Assembly: GCA_963971305.1 (NCBI GenBank)
Contig: OZ020303.1
Location: 32,538,106 to 32,602,105 of the forward strand
Reading direction: 5' to 3'
Length of the DNA: 64,000 nucleotides
Origin: Arcuatula senhousia
Taxonomy: Eukaryota; Mollusca; Bivalvia; Mytilida; Mytilidae
The notes beneath the pieces were generated by a model that was not told the origin of the DNA, did not search any database, and saw nothing but the letters and a program-made list of their open reading frames with translations. The position numbers and the translations under genes are program-made. How positions within the stretch are numbered: the first letter of the stretch is position 1; each line of letters opens with the position of its first letter. Shown one piece after another: positions 45,759-54,543 of the stretch.

Positions 45759-47579
45759 ATGGCGACTGGTGAAAATATTCTTGATACACTTTCTCATATG
45801 ATAACAAGATTGAAGGAAATGACTGAACCTATACCAAATGATAAAAGACAACAAAGATATTGTGAACTCATCAACTTATTTTTATCTCATTTTGGAAACG
45901 AAAGATTCCTTCTAAGCGGGAGTACTCCTCAGAGAACAAGGCTTCGTGCCAATAAAAATGAAGGTGACTTCGACTTTTTGGTTGTTTCTGAAAAGGTAAT
46001 ATCTGCTGAACATCTAGAGCATAACCCAAGCGTTCCATGTTTCGTGAGAATTAGAGGGGATCGTTTACAAGATACATTTCCTACCATCCAAATGATCGAT
46101 GGAAAATATTTACCAAGTGATCTTTTGAAAAATATGAGACCCGAAGCGTTTAAACATGTAAAGAATATATGCACTTTAATGTCTACGCTTCGTTCTACCC
46201 AAGGAGAAAATACTCGCAGAATTTCATTAGATATGAAAATAAAACCAGGCATTTCCCTAGTTATATATGCAAATCCGCAATGTGTTGAGCTTGGTCCTCA
46301 CCTCGGCGGCAAAACTGATGACACCATTAATCAACTCACAACACGTCTTCAATCAGAATCCATAGACAGTTCAGATACCCTACTGGGAAATGTAAGCACT
46401 GTAGCCAAAGGCATACGTACATATGAACGCATCAGTGGGACAATAAACAACACGCCAGACTATCACGACCTAGAATATACAAACCAACCAGGTCAATCCA
46501 ATTGTAAAAGAGCAAAAGTTGACGATGGAAGCAAAGACGAACCACAGTTGGCAGCGGAAAAGGATAAAGGAGATGATCTTATTACAATCTACTATAGTTA
46601 CAAGACTAGTAAAGATTTCATTCCGGTCTTTCCAATACATGGACAATTGAAGGCACTAGACCAATTCAAAAACCGAGTGGGACGAAAATGGCCTTCTCCA
46701 AGTATAATCGCTAATATTTGTAAATGTGAGCTTTTTGTTATATCTAAACCTGCTTTGGTAGACACAGATGATACAAAAGACTTTTGTATTGCATTCAACA
46801 ATGCAGAGATGATATTAGCAAACCATATGACAGAAGTACAACGTACGGTTATACTCATTCTGAAAGCCTACCAAAAGGGAACTTTGAAAGAAATTTCAGA
46901 TGACTTGACATCGTTTCATTGGAAGTCCGCTCTTTATTGGGTTTCAGAGCAGGCAAAAAGAACTATTATTGACGAGTTTTCTATTGATAATGTCAAAGAA
47001 TTACTGAAAGCTGTTCTAGAGTTTATGACAAACTGTTTATGTACACAATATTTGGAACATTATTTTCTTCCAAGCAATCTGTTTGCGTCAAGAAATGAAG
47101 AAGCATTGCTTGATATGATACCTAAGATCGTAGAGCTTCAAGAACATCCAATTGAACAGCTTCAGGAATTCTTCAAAGGACAAAAAGATGGGATGTTAAA
47201 TTTTGATATGGTTCCAAGATCTAAAATACACGAGATTAACAATAGGGGCGAAAGCTCATTGGTAGAACCTATCATCTCAACTCTTAGGGAAATTTCACTT
47301 GAGGACAGAGAAACATTACGCGTGGCACTGAAATCCACTATAGAAGAAGGTTCTCAGTTCTTTTTAGACGAGCTTTCTCCTGATATAGACGCTACTGGAA
47401 AGGTGGGTTCTCAATTTATTCGATCTATTATGGAAGTGGATATCGTACGAAACTCTGTAATAGACGGTGTTGTATCGGCCCTGATTAACTCAGCTGAAAA
47501 TGACCAGAATCCCAATCTTGAAGAATTAATGCAATCACTCTTTTCCTTGGTTTTGCAAAATGCGTTAATGAGACAATGA
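45759..47579 (+). CDS. cGAS-like / Mab-21 nucleotidyltransferase, copy 3 (606 aa)
   Basis: Intact single coding exon. GS 54-55, GDFDFL D70/D72, ISLDMK D158; C-lobe FCIAFNNAE, SFHWKSALYWVSE and LEHYFLPSNLF; the helical extension ends NALMRQ as in copy 1. The linker has one NQPG-S-CKRAKV unit where copy 2 has two. By DNA the first 60 bases look like copy 1, the bulk of the N-lobe is almost identical to copy 2, and most of the C-lobe again follows copy 1, with a short copy-2-like patch around 46700-46760. This mosaic suggests gene conversion. Start: ATG nine bases after the TTTCTTTCAG acceptor. Catalytic acids are all present, so activity is plausible; ligand and product are unknown. Confidence 0.88.
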   Translation: MATGENILDTLSHMITRLKEMTEPIPNDKRQQRYCELINLFLSHFGNERFLLSGSTPQRTRLRANKNEGDFDFLVVSEKVISAEHLEHNPSVPCFVRIRGDRLQDTFPTIQMIDGKYLPSDLLKNMRPEAFKHVKNICTLMSTLRSTQGENTRRISLDMKIKPGISLVIYANPQCVELGPHLGGKTDDTINQLTTRLQSESIDSSDTLLGNVSTVAKGIRTYERISGTINNTPDYHDLEYTNQPGQSNCKRAKVDDGSKDEPQLAAEKDKGDDLITIYYSYKTSKDFIPVFPIHGQLKALDQFKNRVGRKWPSPSIIANICKCELFVISKPALVDTDDTKDFCIAFNNAEMILANHMTEVQRTVILILKAYQKGTLKEISDDLTSFHWKSALYWVSEQAKRTIIDEFSIDNVKELLKAVLEFMTNCLCTQYLEHYFLPSNLFASRNEEALLDMIPKIVELQEHPIEQLQEFFKGQKDGMLNFDMVPRSKIHEINNRGESSLVEPIISTLREISLEDRETLRVALKSTIEEGSQFFLDELSPDIDATGKVGSQFIRSIMEVDIVRNSVIDGVVSALINSAENDQNPNLEELMQSLFSLVLQNALMRQ

Positions 47580-47787
47580 TTTTGCTAATATTTTTTTCGT
47601 TAGATTAGCTGTTCATAGAACGCAATTGTCTTTTTTATTGTTTACATTAAAGCAATTATATCACATGTTTTGTTTTGTGTTTCATCAAAGTTTTGTGTCA
47701 GATTTTAGATGAAAAATATTTTACACCAATCGCTAGATGCTTCTTAACCAGCGCACGAGTCAGAAAGACAAGAACAACAAATGGCAT

Positions 47788-47939
47788 GGCGTAGGGGGAC
47801 TCCATCTTCGCTGGCCAAGGGTTACGATCCGCTATATTTCATCTTCACGTAAAGATGAGAGATAGCGGATCGTAACCCTTCAAGATGAGAGATAGCGGAT
47901 CGTTACCCTTGGCCATCGAAGATGGAGTCCCCCTACGCC
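47788..47939. mobile_element. 152-bp palindromic MITE
   Basis: Arms of about 48 bp beginning GGCGTAGGGGGACTCCATCT, with GGCCAAGGGTTACGATCCGC inside, face their complement with few mismatches. The sequence GATGAGAGATAGCGGATCG occurs twice in the right half, an internal duplication. No coding. Confidence 0.85.
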
Positions 47940-48309
47940 CAGCCTTTCTGTCCCGTGTTCTCTTTGATTGAATAAAGAAATGAAATAGAATTCCTTGATT
48001 GAATAGAATTATCATCTGTGTGTTATTTTCGCGCTTTGCTTCAATTCGACACATTACATAAGTGCAAAACCGATGCCAGGAATCTTTGTAAACATGTCAA
48101 CTTTATATTAGTTGTTTCATGTCCAGTATCTAGAGTAAATAGAGCCATATTGACACGATGTGCAGCGATCACAGTTTTTTGCCTCTGACGAAGATTGATA
48201 TTTGGAAATTTGATCTACCTTTCTATTTTATTTTTAATTCATTTTTTATGGTTGGTTTGTGTATGTTTACCTTTTATACTTAAAAAATACTGCCATAATA
48301 TTTTTTCAA

Positions 48310-48510
48310 GATAACGAGATGTGGAATAAGTGTACGCGACACAGCTCACATAACAAGCGGTAATTTAGAAAACAATGAAAACCCGCCAGCAGCCTTTACA
48401 AGGCCAGTAGGCGCTGCTCGCCGTTCCGCAATTGATCCATGGTCTAAATGCATATAATTTAAATCCAGTCCTGAACTAGTCACAGATAGAGTCCTTTCTT
48501 AAACAAGGAA
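48310..48510 (+). repeat. dispersed repeat family, copy A
   Basis: Shares GAGATGTGGAATAAGTGTAC, CGCGACACA, GCCAGCAGCCTT and GCGCTGCTCGCCGTT with copies at 59805-60010 (+) and 63690-63855 (-). A moderately conserved repeat of unknown class. Confidence 0.75.
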
Positions 48511-48801
48511 CATAACAACATTTAGTATTAAATACCAGGAATTATAGAAACCAATTTAATGAGTAATTTTGATCGGTATTTGAAATCTTCCTTAAGGCAT
48601 CCAAACGTTTAAAACCTGAAGGCCTACGTGTAAGTTGGCACAAAAAGTTCTGAAAAAAGGCGTACTTCCAACTACAAAAAAAAATAAATAATTGACGCAA
48701 CTAATATACAATTTTTAATATAATCATATCTTAAAATAATTAATTAGCGCAAAAAGACTATTCTCATCTCACCGGTAGGTACATGATTATATGATGTATG
48801 T

Positions 48802-49287
48802 GCTGTGTACAAGTTACAAAATTGTACATGTTGCAACATGTACAGATAAATTGTACAAGTTAAGACAAAATATGACATGGTTCTCTTTCATCAAGTACAT
48901 GAAATCCCAAAGAAGACATATGAGATTTTACACTTTTTGTTGAAATTCTTCATGTTATTTCAAAGAAATATTTACCTAAATATTTAATAAATAGTATTAT
49001 TGAAGTGCAAACCAAAAGCCTATAAAGTGTTGTTGCTGAAATCAAGACATCAAAGTTTGAGAACAAATATTGCCATCATTATTTAATGTTAGTTCTTAAA
49101 ATTGGAATCTTTTATAGACTTGATTATGAACTTCATGGTACACCCTTTCTTTAATATTCAATTCTCATTTATGATTACAAAAAGTAAGTCAAGTCAAATA
49201 ATGTAGAGGACATTCAATATTTTTCTTAACTTGTACAATGTATCTGTACATGTTGCAACATGTACAAAGTTGCAACGTGTACACAAC
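48802..49287. mobile_element. MITE with 64-bp inverted ends (486 bp)
   Basis: Left end GCTGTGTACAAGTT through ATTGTACAAGTTAAG; the right end is its complement with few differences. Each arm contains a palindrome centred on TGTTGCAACA between TGTACA-type flanks, so one arm can also fold on itself. The inside is AT-rich and non-coding. Confidence 0.85.
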
Positions 49288-49395
49288 AAATGTTTTTATT
49301 GCAGGTCGAATATCCGTAACAAATTTGAATAGATACGGCTTGATTTATAAGGTATTAATTAGCAATATTAAAACACTTAAAGGATCAATCTCTAT

Positions 49396-49520
49396 TCCAA
49401 GAAAAAAGACAAAACAATGAAGAAATACCGTTAAGAATCGAAAATTGCAATGGTCCTGACTTGGTACAGACATTTCAAATGAAATTTGGGGGGGTTAAAC
49501 CAAGTTTTATTAAGCGCCAA
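49396..49520. repeat. dispersed repeat, related to 36530-36665
   Basis: Contains AAAAAAGACAAAACAATGAA, AATTGCAATGGTCCTGACTT and GGGGTTAAACCAAGTTTTAT. It matches the block at 36530-36665 and partly 60090-60125. Confidence 0.55.
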
Positions 49521-49899
49521 ACTTCCCTCTTCCATTGCAATCTTAGGGTCCGGTAGTACCACAAAAACAACACGGCTGTGAAGACATAATCTAGGGTGAT
49601 CATCTCAGTACAAAAACCAGCCAAACGCTATTCAAAACAACCGCTAATCATTACAATTATCATAATTTTGATTTTTTTCCACCAGTGGCTGATAACAAGG
49701 AAGATATGAGATGTACCTTGTCTAATAGTCCACCACGGCGACAGCGGTGTCGTATCAAAAATTCTAATAAATTTGTTCAAGCCCTGGCATATCGAATTAG
49801 TTGTGAAAAATAAACAACGTCAGCAGGTTTAATAGGTATGTTACTTTCAAGGTTAGGAGAATTAATAATTTGAAAATCAAAGACGTCTCTCTTATCTAA

Positions 49900-50766
49900 T
49901 TTTTAGCTCACCTGACCCGAAGGGTGAGCTATTGCCATCACTTGGCGTCCGTCGTCCGTCCGTCGTCCGTTAGCTTTTTTCAAACATCTTCTTCTCTGAA
50001 ACAGCTTGGCCAAATGCAGCCAAACTTGATATGGTTGTTCCTTAGGGCATTGTGCAAAAAGTTTGCGTTGGGATTTTATATACGTCAAAAAACATGGCCG
50101 CTGTTACTAAAAATAGAACAGGGGGGGGGGGTCAAATACAGTTTTTTTTTCCAATAACTCAAAAACGGTCACAGATATTAAAAATCTGGCAAAACAAAAG
50201 TGATCAGCACCTTAAGATCTACCTGCCCTGAAATTTTCAAGAAGATTCAAAAACCGGTGTAGGAGTTATTGCCTTTTTTCTGAATTTTTTCCAAATTTTG
50301 CACTTATTTAACCCTCTATCTTGAAAACTAGATATCTGAAAAATTTAAATTGCATATGATTAAGCACATCAAGATCTACAAATGATATAATAGAGTCAAA
50401 GTCCTAGGACCATTCCTTATGGCAGTTTTTCCCTTTAGAGTGTCAAAATTGACCATTAAAATAACGTTTTTTCATGTTTTTGCCCTATAAAATGAAAACT
50501 ATAGCAGATAGACAGAAGGTGTTGCTTGCTTAAATGTTCAGCTCACTTAGCTCTACAAAAGTCTCTATAGGGTCAAATTTTTCAGATACCCCTTATAGGG
50601 GTTACGGCCCCTAAAATAATGTTTTTTCATGTTTTTGGTCTATAAAAATGAAACCTGTAGCAGATAGTTACTTGATTAAATGTTCAGCTCATTTAGCTCT
50701 GCAAAAGTCTTTTTAGGGTCGACATCAAGACCAGGTGAGCGAATCAGGCTCCTGAGAGCCTCTTGT
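49900..50766 (+). repeat. AGCTCACC/GGTGAGC dispersed repeat, full-length-looking copy
   Basis: Begins TTTTAGCTCACCTGACCC with a short hairpin to GGGTGAGCT, then a CGTCCGTCGTCCG run. Ends CCAGGTGAGCGAATCAGGCT, then CCTGAGAGCCTCTTG. Truncated relatives are at 43114-43665, 45262-45510 and 59286-59795. No transposase; I recall this repeat as abundant in bivalve genomes. Confidence 0.75.
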
Positions 50767-50779
50767 TTTTATTAGATTC

Positions 50780-51075
50780 GGTGGTTTCTTTAATCTCTTA
50801 TTGGAAATTAGCAACACGACGGGCGTGCTATAGCATGCAGGATTCGCTCACTCTTCCGGAGCATCTGAGTTCACTCTTGTTACGACTTGAGTTCGTGTTG
50901 TTGATTTCCGTTCGGTGGATTTTGTGTTTTGTGTTTCTTCGTGCTGTTTTTGTTCGTGTTGACCGGTTTCGTCGTTGCCCTTTCGGTTTTTGATACTCGA
51001 GTGCCCCATTGTTGCCTCTTTGCTTCTTTTTGTACTGATATGATCACCCTGGTCAAATTTAAGATGTAAATCCAA
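50780..51075 (+). repeat. solo 3' tail of the YIDDV retroelement
   Basis: Matches the sequence after the RT stop at 57940-58110 and, in reverse, 43800-43990: GACGGG.GTGCTATAGCA.GCAGG, CTCTTCCGG..CATCTGAGTTCACTC, GACTTGAGTTC. No RT domain precedes it in this orientation. Confidence 0.7.
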
Positions 51076-51300
51076 GAATGACGTGAATCAATTAGATTCG
51101 ATGGTTTCTTTAATCTAACTCAGGGGGGTATATCGGAGGAATGAAGCGTTGTTGACAGAGAGGACATCATCAATAAATCTGAAAGTGAGATTTAAGGTCT
51201 GTCTTGTTCTTTAATACGAGTTCACGAAGAAATTCTGTTTCGCAAGAGTACGATCTTGGGGTGAAAGATTCTTTTTCTTTGGTCAACAGGCCTTGGTATT
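51040..51300 (-). pseudogene. reverse transcriptase fragment, opposite strand
   Basis: On the minus strand: SYSCETEFLRELVLKNKTDL, LTFRFIDDVLSVNNASFL and SFLDLHLKFDQGDHISTK. These match the palm of the RT at 56565-57893 (LHSYEADFLQ, LTFRYIDDVLSLNN, SYLDLFLEIDTQG). It is more diverged than the other copies, so perhaps a different subfamily. It joins the tail at 50780-51075 head-on. Confidence 0.7.
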
Positions 51301-51518
51301 TACAGTTTGTGGGAAAGACACGACAAACTCATAAGTTGTTATTAAGTACTTAAATTGCTAGAATGAAGGATATGCATGACACAAAATCAAACTTTAACCA
51401 TTGAAGTGAATCAAAGCAAAGCCTCGATCGAGGCTAATAACTAAGCATCTTTTAAATAGAAAGTTGATACACTAGCTGGACTTGCAAACAAAAACTATAT
51501 ATTCTAATGTACCTAATC
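51301..51518. other. unassigned spacer
   Basis: No gene or repeat recognised between the RT fragment and the next MITE. Confidence 0.35.
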
Positions 51519-51809
51519 AATTTAGGGGGCGACCATTTGATTCTGAGGGGGCCTTGCAGTTTCGGTCGAGACAGATTATTTATTTTCAAAATTTTGCGGG
51601 CCAGAATATTTATTTTCCGCCGCTACGCGACGAGAATATTTATTTTCTGCATGCAATAGCTTAATTGAGCCTGGATTTGGGGACAGATTATTTATTTTCT
51701 AGCAAACAGAGGCCAGATTATTTATTTCCAACTTTTCCAGGCCAGCATGTTTATTTACAAAAACTGTCAGCCCCCCTCAAAATCAAATGGTCGTCCCCTT
51801 AGGGGCAAT
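51519..51809. mobile_element. MITE with internal ATTATTTATTTTC repeats
   Basis: Inverted ends GGCGACCATTTGATTCTGAG on the left and the near-complement CTCAAAATCAAATGGTCGTC on the right, flanked by G-runs and C-runs. The inside holds six spaced copies of (C/G)A(G)A(A/T)TATTTATTTTC. No coding. Confidence 0.8.
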
Positions 51810-51886
51810 TACACAACAAACACTTTTATTATTCTCTGGTTGCCTCCATAGGTTTTCTTCCTTTATATTCTAAATAAAAGTATTGG

Positions 51887-52470
51887 AAAGGAGTAGAGCC
51901 ACGAAGGCCCTGAAATGGCCCGGTATTTTCACTATTTTTTCAACTACTATAACTTGTCAAAAAATTAACTAAAATATGTTAAGGTATGAACAAACTTTTC
52001 ATATCTGTAAGATTTAGCAAAATACTTACACCCCAGGTTTAGCCTTGAGACTTTAAACAGGTCAGAAATTTGAAAATTTCTCATTTTTCACTCATTTTAA
52101 CTGGTTTCACAGCATTTTTCGTCAAAATTAGTATTGGCCACATTCCTCGACCATCGTAATTTTTTGATAATTAATTTATAGTATCATAATACACATTTCT
52201 ATCAAAAAATAATTTTGGTCGACAGGTGTGGCCTATTTCATATTCATCGATTTATACATGAAAATCAAGGAAAACTATCACAAATTGTTATTTTTCACCA
52301 AATAGTCTATTTTTTACCTCATTGCTCTCCTTATTGATAAATAATTGAAGGAAAAAATATTGAAATTCATGAAATATAAAGACTAATGAACATTAATGCA
52401 GCAACTACAAGCAGATATATCAAAATTGATTTTTTGGGCCATTTTGGGTCCTTCGTGGCTCTACCCCTTT
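51887..52470. mobile_element. MITE with 35-bp inverted ends (584 bp)
   Basis: Left AAAGGAGTAGAGCCACGAAGG with ATGGCCC; right GGGCCAT with CCTTCGTGGCTCTACCCCTTT. The ends are complementary with few mismatches. Non-coding AT-rich interior. No clear target duplication. Confidence 0.82.
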
Positions 52471-52800
52471 GCTATTTGCGCATTTAAACGAATAATGTCC
52501 CCTTTTTTATCATTATGGTCTACCAATGTGCCAAAAATGGATAGAGAGAAAATACATAATAGAATTTTAATACCCATAAGCTTTTATCGATTTTATTTCG
52601 CCCTATAGTCATAGAGAGGTTTTCAACGTGGAGCTAAAGCTCACACCTCACTGCAAGGTAAGGAGGGTTTAACGGAATACTTTTCTAAATTTTGATAGTG
52701 CTATACCCGTGTTTCGAAGTTCAAATTTGCAGGGTTATCAACAAGTTACATACAAATTTGACCAAGAATTTTAACAAATATAAAATCATTATATATATAA

Positions 52801-52841
52801 GATATCAGATCTAGTCGTTCATCTACTTCCTACTTATTGCT
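52801..52841. repeat. 41-bp direct repeat, left copy (right copy 53872-53912)
   Basis: GATATCAGATCTAGTCGTTC and the following 21 bases occur identically at both places, bracketing a truncated LINE. May be a long target-site duplication. Related, diverged sequence appears at about 54014-54090 and 62325-62395, so it is also part of a dispersed repeat. Confidence 0.85.
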
Positions 52842-52864
52842 CTTTTTTACCTCTTACTTCTAAT

Positions 52865-53299
52865 ATGTGGAACAACCTCTCTGACACCATTAAAAATTGT
52901 AAAACAATCTCAACTTTTAAGAAAGAACTTTTAAGCGAAAACGGAAAAGTTCCAAATTATTACTATTCCGGGACACGTCTGGGACAAATACTACACGCGC
53001 GTTTAAGATTAAACTCTAGTTCCTTAAATTATGATCTGTTCATAAGAAACCTAGTAGACTCCCCAAACTGTCGATGTGGAAGCATAGAAACAATAAAACA
53101 TTTCCTTCTATGTTGTCCTATCTATGATGCCCAACGTCTCGAAATGTTTAATTGCCTTGTTCAGTTTCCAATAAACTTACGCCTTGAGGTACTACTATAT
53201 GGTTCAACTGTCTTGAATGACTACGAAAACGAAACTTTGTTTAAATATGTCCAAACTTTTATTATCAAATCAAAACGATTCGCACCCGGCCAAAGCTAA
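52865..53299 (+). pseudogene. C-terminal remnant of a non-LTR retrotransposon RT (144 aa)
   Basis: WNNLSDTIKNCKTISTFKKE, YYYSGTRLGQILHARLRLNS, SSLNYDLFIRNL, then a zinc-knuckle-like CRCGSIETIKHFLLCC. This is the usual C-terminus of jockey/CR1-type RTs after the thumb. The catalytic domain is missing (5' truncation). The frame is open, but the fragment cannot be active. It is followed by a 3' UTR to about 53650. Confidence 0.8.
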
Positions 53300-53827
53300 G
53301 CTAAACTAAACACATACTTTGCATTTCATCTATTTGCCTCTTTTTTTCTTTTTTTTTCACCGCACAACATTCTTAGAACTATCAATGTATCCTTTGTATA
53401 TATTTTCTTCTTCATATGGTCATACATTTTTCTTAATTCACCTTGTGTTATTGTTGATTATATTTCTTTCAATTATATATATATTTGATATGCAACATTT
53501 AGAACATGTTAATGATATATGATTAATTGTAAGTTGTAATTACTATCAGGAGACAGATTTATATAAGCACTCTGTGCTTGTTTCTGAATCCTTTTGTTTA
53601 ATATGTTATGTTATATTTAAATGTGTGTATGTCATTTCTAAATAAATATGTTTAAACTAACAAATATATACTTTCATTCGTTGTCCGACAATTAGTGTTT
53701 GATATTATTCATATTATTGTACATACAAATGTCATAAAAAATGAGTAAAAAAAAAAATCTAATGTAGAGTTTAACATACCACCAATTGTCAATACCTTTT
53801 CCAGCTCAATTGACCTAAACTCAAAAT

Positions 53828-53855
53828 GGGACCATACGCGTATCAGCGTATGGTC
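53828..53855. repeat. 11-bp stem hairpin
   Basis: GGACCATACGC and GCGTATGGTCC flank a 6-base loop, a perfect stem between the LINE remnant and the right 41-bp repeat. Confidence 0.8.
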
Positions 53856-53912
53856 CGATATCGTGTGATTCGATATCAGATCTAGTCGTTCATCTACTTC
53901 CTACTTATTGCT

Positions 53913-54543
53913 TATTTTGGGTTTATATTAATGACCAATAGTATTAAATACTTGTAATTTTAAACAGTTTCATCAGCAACTACTTATCACAACCTTTTGA
54001 TGTTTGTTATACAGCATCAGCATGATGTCCCATATCGTGGGGTTCGATTTCAGGTCTGTGGCTCGCATACTTCCTGTTTAACGTAACTCGGCCGTTCTTT
54101 TGGTCCTATTTTTAGTTTGGTGGATAGTTTCTTTGGTATATGTGCACAATATATTTAATCGTGTTTTTCATTTTTATCATTTAAAAATTGAATTTAATTA
54201 CATTAAAAGACTTAGTACTCTGTAGCCATTACAAACTTAATTCAATCTTTCCCTTTATTATGACACCAATTTAAAAAATATCATTAATACCTGAAGTCAC
54301 TAGAAATGTTGCAACAGCCATTTTTAGCACATCTCTGAATTTATATCAGAACTAACATTATAAAAAATATACTGAGACTAGTCAGTTACATAAGAGTACC
54401 CTACTTACTGATTCACACGGTTTGATTTTTATATTTTCTATTTCTAACTTCCCCGACAACAAACGGAAGAGCCAGGGCGTTAGACGCTTATTTCAAGTAC
54501 CCCTTTATGTATCAACACTTCCGCCATTGGGTTAGATATACGA
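53913..54543. other. upstream region of the EGF-like gene
   Basis: Contains a dispersed-repeat trace (CCATATCGTGGGGTTCGATT near 54030, related to 62330). The last part should hold the promoter; no element can be named. Confidence 0.4.
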
